DNA of 6,155 bases from Candidatus Latescibacterota bacterium (GCA_030643145.1 DAOWMJ010000125.1:1-6155), one strand, 5' to 3'. Positions 1-6,155 are shown, counted from the first letter of the stretch. The notes: a model not told the origin generated them from the letters alone. Made by a program: numbers and translations.

Positions 1-89
1 CCTCCAAACCACATAAGGCCCACTATGAAAATAAGAACAGCTATAAATACCGTAGCGCCTACCTTTAATTCAAGCGATCTGTATTTCAT
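1..89 (-). CDS. mlaD: MlaD-like MCE-domain lipid transport protein, N-terminal fragment
   Basis: Only the first 29 codons and part of the thirtieth lie in the window; the gene runs off the left edge. The peptide opens with MKYRSLELKVGATVF, then a hydrophobic stretch (about residues 12-28) ending in MWFGG. This is the typical start of a MlaD/MCE protein: a short cytoplasmic 'E-x-K-V-G' segment leading into one inner-membrane anchor, with the periplasmic MCE domain to follow. In the family, MCE domains form a hexameric ring that carries phospholipid between the inner-membrane permease and the outer membrane. The ATG at 89 is preceded by GAGGAG (94-99) at 4 bases spacing, and an in-frame stop lies a few codons upstream, so the start is secure. 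It follows mlaE and mlaF in the expected order. The MCE domain itself is outside the window, so the call rests on the N-terminus and context. Confidence 0.85.
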   Translation of the reverse strand, partial: MKYRSLELKVGATVFIAVLIFIVGLMWFG

Positions 90-175
90 CCTACTCCTCA
101 ATTACGATTGAACGGCGAGAAAAGAACGGCCGATCCAATCAGCATATAGTGGCACTGCCCAATTCACACGCTGGA

Positions 176-964
176 TTATATCGATGTTCCAATTCCCTTA
201 TCAATTTCCAAATGTCCTTCAATAAAACCCCTTACTAAAGGATTATCCGTATTTCCAACTTGTTCAGGCGTTCCTTCATAAATAATTTTTCCTTCGTGAA
301 GCATCGCTATTCTGTCACCCACCCTGTACGCGCTTTTTATATCGTGAGTAACTATAATTGATGTTATATCCAACTCCTTCTGCAAACTCAGGATTAACCT
401 GTTAATTACGCCTGCCATAACAGGATCAAGCCCTGTTGTAGGTTCATCATACAATATTACATCCGGATTCATCACCACCGCTCTTGCTAAAGCTACCCTT
501 TTTTTCATTCCGCCGCTTAATTCTGACGGGTATTTGCCGGTAACGTCCGCAAGGCCGACAATATCAAGTTTCTCAAGAACAATCCGGGTTATCTTCTCCA
601 TATCAAATTCCGTGTGCTTCTTCAGGGCAAGCGCCACATTCTCACCCACCGTCATCGAATCAAAGAGCGCTGACCCTTGAAAAAGCATACCAAAGTGCAT
701 CCTCATTTTAAATAATTTTTTCCTGTTGAATTTTGTTATATCTTCATCCTCGAAATAAATTTCCCCTTTATCCGGTTTCATAAGTCCGGCAATATGTCTG
801 AGCAGCACACTCTTCCCACATCCACTTCTCCCGATCACCACTACAGTTTCCCCCTTGTATATATCCAGATTCAGGCCGGTTAACACCTGCTGCCCTTCAA
901 AAGCTTTCCATATATTGAGGAGTCTGATTACCGGCTGATCATTAACTGTTTTACTGCTACTCAT
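176..964 (-). CDS. mlaF: MlaF-like ABC transporter ATPase of the phospholipid (Mla) transporter
   Basis: This 262-residue protein is a complete ABC-type ATPase that would sit on the cytoplasmic face of the inner membrane and power the MlaE permease. Visible motifs in order are Walker A GRSGCGKS (45-52), Q-loop Gln96 in MLFQGSALFDSMTV, ABC signature LSGGM (149-153), Walker B VILYDEP (169-175, with Glu174 as the expected catalytic base), D-loop GLDP (178-181) and switch His207 in IIVTHD. The 'LFQGSALFDSMTVGENV' segment and the short C-terminal tail ending near FIEGHLEID are typical of the Mla/Ttg2A branch rather than of amino-acid or drug ATPases. Length is close to E. coli MlaF (about 270). 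The ATG at 964 has a GGAGAGG (974-980) about 9 bases upstream, and the gene begins 21 bases after the mlaE stop, consistent with cotranscription. No catalytic residue is missing. Exact substrate and transport direction cannot be read from the sequence. Confidence 0.95.
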   Translation of the reverse strand: MSSSKTVNDQPVIRLLNIWKAFEGQQVLTGLNLDIYKGETVVVIGRSGCGKSVLLRHIAGLMKPDKGEIYFEDEDITKFNRKKLFKMRMHFGMLFQGSALFDSMTVGENVALALKKHTEFDMEKITRIVLEKLDIVGLADVTGKYPSELSGGMKKRVALARAVVMNPDVILYDEPTTGLDPVMAGVINRLILSLQKELDITSIIVTHDIKSAYRVGDRIAMLHEGKIIYEGTPEQVGNTDNPLVRGFIEGHLEIDKGIGTSI

Positions 965-985
965 TATAGATTGCCTCTCCGCGTT

Positions 986-1774
986 TTATTTAGGGGCGAA
1001 GATAATCTGGAATATTATCGTCGCCAGCAGATAGTTGAAAACAAGAATCAACAGACATGATGATACCACGGCTCTCATCGTGGACAATCCAACACCCTCC
1101 GCGCCTCCCTTTGTCGTAAAACCATAATAACAACCCATAAGCGCGATTATAAACCCGAAGAAAAAGGTTTTCATCAATCCTCCGACAGCATCCTGATATC
1201 TAAAAAGGAGTTTTAACCCTTCACCAAAAACGTGGAAACTTACTCCAATGGAAATTTTGGCGACAATCATACCCCCCAAAATCGCGAGAAGATCAGAAAA
1301 TACCGTCAAGGCGGGAAGCATAATAACAGTGGCGATTATTCTGGGGAGCACAAGGTATTCAACAGGATCAATGGCAATCATCTCCATCGCGTCCATTTGC
1401 TCGGTGACTTTCATCGTCCCCAGCTCAGCGGCCATAGCCGCGCTGACTCTTCCGCCAACAACAAGCGCCGTTAAAACCGGCCCCAGCTCCAGCGTAACGG
1501 TTTTCGCGATAACAGCCCCGAGGTACTGAAGCGGTACATACCCGTGAAACTGGTATGCCGCCTGAACGGCTGTCACAGCGCCTACAAACAAAGAAGTTAC
1601 AAGCACCAGAGGAATTGAACCAACGCCGATTCTCTCCATTTGCACAAAGAGATTATGAAGATTCCCAAATATTTTGGGAAACCGCTTCACCACCCTAAAG
1701 ATAAGCAGAACTACCGCTCCCGCCTCTTCTATAAAAGAGAGAATAAATCTGCCTAATAGGAGAAGCAGCCTCAA
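986..1774 (-). CDS. mlaE: MlaE-like ABC transporter permease (phospholipid transport)
   Basis: This is the integral inner-membrane permease of the Mla system, which dimerises and couples MlaF ATPase to the MCE ring. With the TTG start it has 262 residues, close to E. coli MlaE (260). The N-terminus is a hydrophobic/amphipathic segment (1-30). It is followed by QMERIGVGSIPLV (45-57), hydrophobic spans at about 51-75 and 80-110, the conserved family block from LGPVLTALVVGGRVSAAMAAE through TEQMDAMEMIAIDP (97-137), and further spans at about 140-175, 200-220 and 235-260. The reading frame stays open upstream to an ATG at 1885, but using that start would overlap dnaB by 65 bases and add 37 residues with no match to the usual MlaE start. 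TTG at 1774 has GGAGG (1781-1785) exactly 6 bases before it and leaves a 46-base gap after dnaB, so I prefer it. mlaF follows after 21 bases. Confidence 0.93.
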   Translation of the reverse strand: MRLLLLLGRFILSFIEEAGAVVLLIFRVVKRFPKIFGNLHNLFVQMERIGVGSIPLVLVTSLFVGAVTAVQAAYQFHGYVPLQYLGAVIAKTVTLELGPVLTALVVGGRVSAAMAAELGTMKVTEQMDAMEMIAIDPVEYLVLPRIIATVIMLPALTVFSDLLAILGGMIVAKISIGVSFHVFGEGLKLLFRYQDAVGGLMKTFFFGFIIALMGCYYGFTTKGGAEGVGLSTMRAVVSSCLLILVFNYLLATIIFQIIFAPK

Positions 1775-1780
1775 TAAATG

Positions 1781-1785
1781 CCTCC
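1781..1785 (-). promoter_or_regulatory. Shine-Dalgarno site deciding the mlaE TTG start
   Basis: A perfect GGAGG on the minus strand lies 6 bases upstream of the TTG at 1774-1772. It lies inside the longer open frame that begins at 1885, so it argues that translation starts at the TTG and that the upstream 37 codons, mostly over the 3' end of dnaB, are not translated as part of the permease. Confidence 0.8.
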
Positions 1786-1820
1786 AGTTAATACAAAATA
1801 CCCGGATGTTCCTGTCAGGG

Positions 1821-3203
1821 TCACTCCCCCCCGCCCGAGGCGTCAACATCAGTGCGGGAACGAAATCTCGTGTACTTCTTCTCAAAAAAGAGATTCACTG
1901 TTCCTGTAGGTCCATTACGCTGTTTCCCAATTATCAGTTCTGCTATTCCCTCTTTTTCAGGGTCATCCGGATCATAGAATTCAGGTCTGAAAAGAAACAG
2001 AACAACATCCGCGTCCTGCTCAATAGCCCCCGATTCTCTCAGATCCGAGAGCATCGGACGTTTGTCGCCACCCCGTGATTCAACAGCACGGGAAAGCTGC
2101 GAAAGAGCGACTACCGGTAGATTCAATTCCTTCGCGAGAGCCTTCAGGGAGCGTGAAATAAACGATATCTCCTGCTGCCTGTTTTCCTTTCCACTATCCA
2201 ACCGTATAAGTTGAAGATAATCGACAAGTATAAGGGCGATGTCATGTTCCGCCTTCATTCTTCTCGCTCTCGCTCGCATCTCAAGGGGTGTAATGGCAGG
2301 AGTGTCATCTATAAATATTTTTGCTTCCGAGAGCAATCCCGCCGCGTTTGTAAGCCGTTCGATATCCTTGGCTGAAGTATATCCCCTGCGAACTTTTTGT
2401 GAATCCACCTGGCCTTCAGAACAAAGAATTCTCTGTGCCAGAAGTTCCTTTGACATCTCAAGACTAAAAATCGCGACAGCTCTCTTCTCCGTAAGACCCA
2501 CATGCTGAGCAATATTCAGCGCGAGACTGGTTTTGCCCATGGAAGGCCTTCCGGCAATTACAATCATTTCCCCGGGATGCAATCCGGCCATGTATTTATC
2601 CAGATCAATGAATCCACTGGAAATTCCCGTTACACTTTCCCTTGTTTCGTGAATTCTTTGTATCTCTTCAAAACGGCTCTTCAGAATATCCTTGATATGG
2701 AAGAACCCCTGACTAGCCCTCGATTCCGAAACATGGAAAACACGCTGTTCAGCTTCATCCAGGATTGTGCTCGCGTCCATTTCAGCTTTATAACAGCTTT
2801 CAGAAATCTGTGTGGACGCGCGTATGAGCTGGCGTAGAATGTGCTTTTCCAATACAATCTTCGAGTAGTATTCTATATTCGCGGCAGAGGGAACGCTATC
2901 GACCAGCTCGGTAAGCGCCGCCATACCCCCCACTGTATTTATATCATTTGTCTTGGTGAGTTCCTCCGACAAAGTCATTACATCAATAGGTTCACGTCTC
3001 GTAAAAAGAGTAACCATAGCGCGAAAGATTCTGGCATTTGCCGGATGATAAAAGGCTTCCTGAGATACGATCTCAATTGCCCGGGGAACGGCTTCCGCCT
3101 CAAGCATCATTCCTCCCAACACAGCCCTCTCCGCCTCAATCGACTGGGGAGGAACCTTTCCCAACCTTATTGCCTCACTATTATCTTTTATTCTGTCTAC
3201 CAC
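1821..3203 (-). CDS. dnaB: Replicative DNA helicase DnaB
   Basis: This 460-residue protein is a full-length DnaB, the hexameric 5'-3' helicase that unwinds DNA at the replication fork and recruits primase. The N-terminal helical domain spans roughly residues 18-120 (PPQSIEAERAVLGGMML at its start), a linker follows to about 190, and the RecA-like ATPase domain covers about 190-450. Visible motifs are Walker A GRPSMGKT (218-225), the H1a-like FSLEMSKELLAQR (246-258), Walker B ILVDYLQL (325-332, Asp328), SQLSRAVESR (368-377), DLRESGAIEQDADV (387-400) and the KQRNGPTG loop (427-434). Arg429 in that loop corresponds to the arginine finger of characterised DnaB proteins. There is no intein, although inteins are common in this gene. 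It starts with GTG at 3203 behind GGAGG. It lies 35 bases after the UDG gene and 46 bases before mlaE, not beside rplI as in many other genomes. It is a chromosomal-type helicase; nothing suggests a phage copy. Confidence 0.97.
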   Translation of the reverse strand: MVDRIKDNSEAIRLGKVPPQSIEAERAVLGGMMLEAEAVPRAIEIVSQEAFYHPANARIFRAMVTLFTRREPIDVMTLSEELTKTNDINTVGGMAALTELVDSVPSAANIEYYSKIVLEKHILRQLIRASTQISESCYKAEMDASTILDEAEQRVFHVSESRASQGFFHIKDILKSRFEEIQRIHETRESVTGISSGFIDLDKYMAGLHPGEMIVIAGRPSMGKTSLALNIAQHVGLTEKRAVAIFSLEMSKELLAQRILCSEGQVDSQKVRRGYTSAKDIERLTNAAGLLSEAKIFIDDTPAITPLEMRARARRMKAEHDIALILVDYLQLIRLDSGKENRQQEISFISRSLKALAKELNLPVVALSQLSRAVESRGGDKRPMLSDLRESGAIEQDADVVLFLFRPEFYDPDDPEKEGIAELIIGKQRNGPTGTVNLFFEKKYTRFRSRTDVDASGGGE

Positions 3204-3208
3204 AAAAT

Positions 3209-3213
3209 CCTCC
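3209..3213 (-). promoter_or_regulatory. Shine-Dalgarno site supporting the dnaB GTG start
   Basis: GGAGG on the minus strand sits 5 bases before the GTG at 3203-3201, in the 35-base gap after the UDG stop codon. It supports the non-ATG start and the full DnaB N-terminus. Confidence 0.8.
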
Positions 3214-3238
3214 AGATAGCGGTGAAATCCCTATTTCT

Positions 3239-4123
3239 TCAAACTACATTTTGTTCTTTTGCTTCACTATAAATTCTTTTGAGCAACTTCATATCCTCCC
3301 ATGTCGGTCTTTTAAAATGTGGATTCCTCAGAAGCGCGGCGGGATGATACGTTACAATCGTCTTTACGCCATTATAATAATGAATCCGCCCCCTGAGCTT
3401 CCCGAGGGGAGTCTTTGTTCTGAGTAAATTCTGCGCTGCTACACGCCCAAGAGCGCAAATAACCGCGGGATCTATAAGCTCCAGTTGTCTCTTCAGAAAA
3501 GCTTCACAGGCTTTGATCTCGTCCTCCTTGGGATCCCTGTTGCCGGGGGGACGACATTTCAGAATATTGGTTATAAAAATATCCTCTCTTTTAAGATCAA
3601 TCGCCTGCAATATTTTGTCAAGAAGCTTCCCCGCTCGACCCACGAATGGCACACCCTGAAGATCTTCATTCTTCCCGGGAGCCTCCCCCAGAAAAACTAT
3701 GCCCGCAGAAGCGTTTCCATCGCCGAATACAGTGTTTGTCCTTTTTTTGTAGAGCTCACAGCGCCTGCATCGCGAAACTTCCTCTTTAAGCCCCTCAAAA
3801 TCGATCTGTTCCAGTTTGTTTTCTTTCTCCGGCGACCTCTTTTCAAACAAACTATTCTGAGCTGGGAGATCGGCAGAATACCTTATCCCTTCTTCCAGCC
3901 TTATTTCATTATCCGCCATACGATCCTTTTTCACGGCAATGCTGTCCTTCTTCAAGTTGTCGCGGTTCTTGTCGGAACCGGAAAAGCTGTCACTATCCAT
4001 AAAACTGCCCGCGGGTCCCCTCTCATCTGCTATGCGGTAGAGAAACTTATTTCCTCTAATTAATTTACCGCGTAAATACCTCTTCACATCAATAATAATG
4101 TCTTTCCCGACGTCATAATCCAA
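3239..4123 (-). CDS. Family 4 uracil-DNA glycosylase (4Fe-4S type) with N-terminal extension
   Basis: This 294-residue protein belongs to the family 4 (UDGa/thermostable-type) uracil-DNA glycosylases, which remove uracil from DNA as the first step of base excision repair. The catalytic domain is at about 107-290. It shows GEAPGKNED (146-154, the water-activating/uracil pocket motif), PFVGRAGKLLD (159-169), TNILKCRPPGNRDP (185-198) and the C-terminal YHPAALLRNP (259-268, His260). Four cysteines fit the cluster pattern C-x2-C...C-x15-C: Cys119, Cys122, Cys190 and Cys206. Many family members are about 200 residues, so the first 105 or so are an extension: a short basic helix-like part (DVKRYLRGKL, 12-21), then a charged, probably disordered stretch rich in Lys, Asp, Glu and Ser. 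The start is TTG at 4123, supported by AAGGA 6 bases upstream; it lies 14 bases after the coaBC stop. Annotation pipelines sometimes label such genes as SPO1 polymerase-related or 'phage UDG'. The enzyme family is secure, the role of the extension unknown. Confidence 0.94.
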   Translation of the reverse strand: MDYDVGKDIIIDVKRYLRGKLIRGNKFLYRIADERGPAGSFMDSDSFSGSDKNRDNLKKDSIAVKKDRMADNEIRLEEGIRYSADLPAQNSLFEKRSPEKENKLEQIDFEGLKEEVSRCRRCELYKKRTNTVFGDGNASAGIVFLGEAPGKNEDLQGVPFVGRAGKLLDKILQAIDLKREDIFITNILKCRPPGNRDPKEDEIKACEAFLKRQLELIDPAVICALGRVAAQNLLRTKTPLGKLRGRIHYYNGVKTIVTYHPAALLRNPHFKRPTWEDMKLLKRIYSEAKEQNVV

Positions 4124-4129
4124 TCTTAA

Positions 4130-4134
4130 TCCTT
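4130..4134 (-). promoter_or_regulatory. Shine-Dalgarno site supporting the UDG TTG start
   Basis: AAGGA (within AGAAGGA) on the minus strand lies 6 bases before the TTG at 4123-4121 and only a few bases after the coaBC stop codon. It makes the long N-terminal extension of the UDG likely to be translated and suggests translational coupling with coaBC. Confidence 0.7.
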
Positions 4135-4137
4135 CTC

Positions 4138-5367
4138 TTATTCCCTGTCCGCCAACAGTTCCTTTAAAATTATTCCGGCGGCTTCTTCCTTTGTAATAAC
4201 CGGCGTTGAAAGCAGTTCCCCTGATTCGTCATAAATAGTTATCTTATTCGTGGGAACGGAAAATCCGCTTCTTTCTCCGATCATATTAAGAACAATAAAA
4301 TCACAATTTTTTTCCTTAAGTTTTTTCATTGCATTTTGTCCGCCGCCATCAGCCTCGAGAGCAAACCCTACAACACGTTGGGATTTCGATTTCATCTTAC
4401 ACACGCGCTTAAGAATATCATCTGTCTTCTTCATCTTAATAGTCAATATATCTTTGTCCCGTTTGATCTTCCCCTCTTTCGAGAGAGCCGGAGTATAATC
4501 CGCCACGGCAGCTACCATAAAAAAGAGATCGCAGTCACCGAATAATTCCAGCACCGCTTCCTTCATTTCAACCGCGGTTTTAACCCTCTTTACTAAATTC
4601 GCCTCCGGGGCGGGTAGATCCACGATCCCATGAATAAGGGAAACCTCAGCTCCCATATTCATGGCTTGCCTGGCAAGGGCAAATCCCATTCTGCCTGAAG
4701 ATCTGTTTGAGACATACCGAACCTGATCAATATCTTCTTCGGTCCTCCCCGCTGTTATCAGGACCTTGGTTCCTCCAAGTTTACGCTCTCCTGCAAACGA
4801 GTCGATAATCCTCCGCGCGATATCCTCAGGCTCCGCCATCCTTCCCTTGCCAATATCACCACAGGCAAGTTCTCCCGAACCGGGCTGAATAATTATCCTT
4901 TTGTCTCCCCTGAGCGTCTCAATATTTCTTTGTGTCGCGGGATTAATCCACATCCCGTCATTCATAGCGGGAGCTACAAGTACAGGACACCGGGCGGCGC
5001 ACACCACCGTACTTGCCAAATCATCCGCGATCCCGGCGCACATTTTCGCGATAAAATCGGCTGTCGCGGGAGCAACAATAATCCTTTCCGCCCATGAGGC
5101 CAATTCAACATGCGGCACTGAAGAGATATCCCTCTGATCAAAAAGGTCTACCCGCACCGGATTTTTAGATAATGTCTCAAATGTTAATGGAGTTACAAAT
5201 CTGGTTGCCGATTCGCTCATCACAACCCTGACCCGCGCCCCCTCACGTATCAGCTCGCGAACCAGAAAAACAGATTTGTATACAGATATCCCGCCTGTAG
5301 CAACGAGAAGGATTTTTCTTTCATTCAAGCTTTCCCGATATTTATTCTTCCCCCGATGGTTTCGCAT
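4138..5367 (-). CDS. coaBC: Bifunctional phosphopantothenoylcysteine decarboxylase / phosphopantothenate-cysteine ligase
   Basis: CoaBC carries out two successive steps of coenzyme A synthesis in the cytoplasm: it joins cysteine to 4'-phosphopantothenate (CTP-dependent CoaB) and then decarboxylates the product (FMN-dependent CoaC). The CoaC half (about 17-190) has the FMN-binding TGGISVYKS (24-32), catalytic His86 in HVELA, the APATADFIAK loop (99-108), the substrate-clamp motif PAMNDGMW (133-140, Asn136) and the flap cysteine Cys169 in LACGDIGKGRM. The CoaB half (about 198-405) has TAGRTEEDIDQVRYVSNRSSG (205-225), AAVADY (286-291), the KIKR segment (300-303) and GFALEAD (334-340). Total 409 residues is usual for the fusion. 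The start is uncertain. ATG at 5367 overlaps rpoZ by 26 bases and has no well-spaced Shine-Dalgarno. TTG at 5328 (13 bases after rpoZ) would give MNERKILLVATGG, closer to known N-termini, with only a weak GGGA upstream. The longer form is listed as the outer limit. Residue numbers refer to it. Confidence 0.96.
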   Translation of the reverse strand: MRNHRGKNKYRESLNERKILLVATGGISVYKSVFLVRELIREGARVRVVMSESATRFVTPLTFETLSKNPVRVDLFDQRDISSVPHVELASWAERIIVAPATADFIAKMCAGIADDLASTVVCAARCPVLVAPAMNDGMWINPATQRNIETLRGDKRIIIQPGSGELACGDIGKGRMAEPEDIARRIIDSFAGERKLGGTKVLITAGRTEEDIDQVRYVSNRSSGRMGFALARQAMNMGAEVSLIHGIVDLPAPEANLVKRVKTAVEMKEAVLELFGDCDLFFMVAAVADYTPALSKEGKIKRDKDILTIKMKKTDDILKRVCKMKSKSQRVVGFALEADGGGQNAMKKLKEKNCDFIVLNMIGERSGFSVPTNKITIYDESGELLSTPVITKEEAAGIILKELLADRE

Positions 5368-5551
5368 ATCTATACTTTACTTTCCCTTCGACTACACGTC
5401 GCAACGCGATTGTAGTAACTTTCTCCTGAACCTCCTCGTCGGATAATCGAAGAAGCGCGCTTATTCTCTTAGCTTCTTTTGAAACTACTCTTACCAGTTC
5501 ATAGCGGTTCTGCTTCATATTGAGAAATGCTTCCATAGTCTTTACATCCAT
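5342..5551 (-). CDS. rpoZ: DNA-directed RNA polymerase omega subunit
   Basis: This 69-residue protein is the omega subunit, which clamps the beta' subunit and helps assemble RNA polymerase. The diagnostic part is KQNRYELVRVVSKEAKRI (13-30), the family's conserved first helix. A later helical part, KVTTIALRRVVEGKVKY (44-60), matches the 'A-L-x-E-h-x-x-G-K' end of omega proteins. The length is near the shorter end of the family (60-100 residues). The ATG at 5551 has AAGGGG (5557-5562) 5 bases upstream. Its position directly between gmk and coaBC is the classic neighbourhood of rpoZ and strongly supports the call, which on sequence alone would be less certain because the protein is small. Some omega subunits also mediate the ppGpp response through an N-terminal MAR motif; that motif is not visible here, since the N-terminus is MDVKTMEAF. 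Confidence 0.92.
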   Translation of the reverse strand: MDVKTMEAFLNMKQNRYELVRVVSKEAKRISALLRLSDEEVQEKVTTIALRRVVEGKVKYRYAKPSGEE

Positions 5552-5638
5552 AATGGCCCCTTAATATTACAATCGGAATTCCAGGATACAATTTTCTAAC
5601 AATTCACAAAATCATCAGAGAGATTATTATTAATATAA

Positions 5639-6155
5639 TTACCACTTATAATCAACATCTTTTCGCAGATTAATTCTTTCTCTCCGCATCGCTTCCGACT
5701 TGATGATCGTACAAATATCCTCAACACAACGATCTATTTCCCCGTTTACAACAATATAATCATAACTGTCAGAACATGCTATCTCACGTTTCGCGTTATC
5801 AAGCCTCTTTCTGATTGTAGCCTCATCATCTGTCTTTCGCCCTCTCAACCTGTCTTCAAGCTGTTCAAGCAAGGGAGGCAAAACCATTATCAACACAGCG
5901 TCCGGCCTCTTTTCTTTCAAAGTCAAGCCGCCCTGCACATCTATCTCAAGAACAACATTCTTTCCTTCCGCAAGTCTTTTCTCAACATAATCTATGCTGG
6001 TTCCATAAAGATTGCCGTAGACCTCGGCATATTCAATAAATTCTCCCTTTTCCATTCGTTTTTTAAAGTCTTCCCGTTTGATAAAAAAATAATTCTCTCC
6101 TTCAACTTCACCGCTTCTAGGTGAACGCGTCGTAAAGGAAACAGATTTCTCCAGA
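5639..6155 (-). CDS. gmk: Guanylate kinase, 5' end beyond window
   Basis: The visible part is 171 residues with a stop at 5639; the frame is open to the right edge, so about the first 30-35 residues including the P-loop (Walker A) are outside. Guanylate kinase phosphorylates GMP to GDP with ATP and is essential for guanine nucleotide supply. Counting from the first whole codon at the edge, the visible motifs are SVSFTTRSPRSGE (4-16) and ENYFF (20-24), both of the GMP-binding region; IEYAEVYGNLYGTS (40-53); EIDVQGG (70-76); and the lid-type LRGRKTDDEATIRKRL (103-118). These match the standard bacterial Gmk order with no break. An internal ATG at 6055 would drop the GMP-binding residues, so it is not the true start. 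rpoZ follows after an 87-base AT-rich gap; the pair gmk-rpoZ is a widely conserved arrangement. Confidence 0.96.
   Translation of the reverse strand, partial: LEKSVSFTTRSPRSGEVEGENYFFIKREDFKKRMEKGEFIEYAEVYGNLYGTSIDYVEKRLAEGKNVVLEIDVQGGLTLKEKRPDAVLIMVLPPLLEQLEDRLRGRKTDDEATIRKRLDNAKREIACSDSYDYIVVNGEIDRCVEDICTIIKSEAMRRERINLRKDVDYKW

Noticed and set aside
1232..1529. Plus-strand open frames of 80-93 codons opposite mlaE, and similar plus-strand frames opposite dnaB, UDG and coaBC (up to 192 codons at 3485-4063)
   Set aside because: They lie wholly or almost wholly antisense to well-supported conserved genes, have no recognisable domain, and are low-complexity or odd in composition. They are shadows of the coding strand.
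2309..2512. 67-codon minus-strand frame inside dnaB
   Set aside because: It is out of frame within the conserved ATPase domain of dnaB and encodes nothing recognisable; the dnaB frame is intact through this region, so there is no frameshift.
1821..3203. Intein or mobile insertion in dnaB
   Set aside because: The motifs run continuously with normal spacing and the length of 460 residues is ordinary, so no insertion is present.
3217..3238. Small inverted repeat GAAAT-AGGG-ATTTC just after the UDG stop as a terminator
   Set aside because: The stem has only five mostly A-T pairs and no following T-run, so it would not be a rho-independent terminator; a dnaB Shine-Dalgarno follows at once.
5552..5638. 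Possible promoter for rpoZ in the 87-base gap after gmk (TTGTGA and TATCCT about 16 bases apart on the minus strand)
   Set aside because: Both hexamers match the consensus at only four of six positions, and the AT-rich gap offers several equally weak alternatives. It is not strong enough to annotate without transcript data.
1..6155. A previously undescribed defence, toxin or mobile system
   Set aside because: Every gene belongs to a familiar core family, strand and spacing are operon-like, and no unassigned gap exceeds 90 bases. There is no room or signal for such a system.

Overview
The window is a compact run of eight genes, all read leftward on the minus strand. Both end genes are cut by the window edges. 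In transcription order, from right to left, they are gmk (5' end missing), rpoZ, coaBC, a family 4 uracil-DNA glycosylase gene, dnaB, mlaE, mlaF and the start of mlaD. No gap between genes exceeds about 90 bases. I see no RNA gene, mobile element, CRISPR array or convincing rho-independent terminator, so the string is probably one operon or a few overlapping transcription units.

The source is most likely a Gram-negative (two-membrane) bacterium of moderate GC content. The mlaE-mlaF-mlaD block encodes the inner-membrane part of a retrograde or anterograde phospholipid transporter that serves an outer membrane. The gmk-rpoZ-coaBC core is a gene order known from several phyla; in Bacillus subtilis it is followed by priA. 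Here a UDG and then the replicative helicase gene dnaB follow instead. This arrangement, together with the non-ATG starts, would fit a deltaproteobacterial or FCB-like lineage, but the window alone cannot settle the taxonomy.

The right part (about 4138-6155) covers nucleotide, transcription and cofactor housekeeping: GMP kinase, the RNA polymerase omega subunit and the bifunctional CoA synthesis enzyme. The middle (about 1821-4123) covers DNA upkeep: a 4Fe-4S uracil-DNA glycosylase with a long N-terminal extension, and DnaB. The left part (1-1774) is the lipid transporter: permease, ATPase and the first 29 codons of the MCE-domain substrate-binding protein.

Two start choices matter. The mlaE reading frame is open far into dnaB, but a GGAGG placed 6 bases before a TTG at 1774 indicates a 262-residue protein that does not overlap dnaB. 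The UDG gene and dnaB start with TTG and GTG, each behind a clear Shine-Dalgarno sequence. The coaBC start remains ambiguous between ATG at 5367 and TTG at 5328. I found no previously undescribed system here; the window reads as ordinary, well-conserved core genome with a somewhat unusual ordering.
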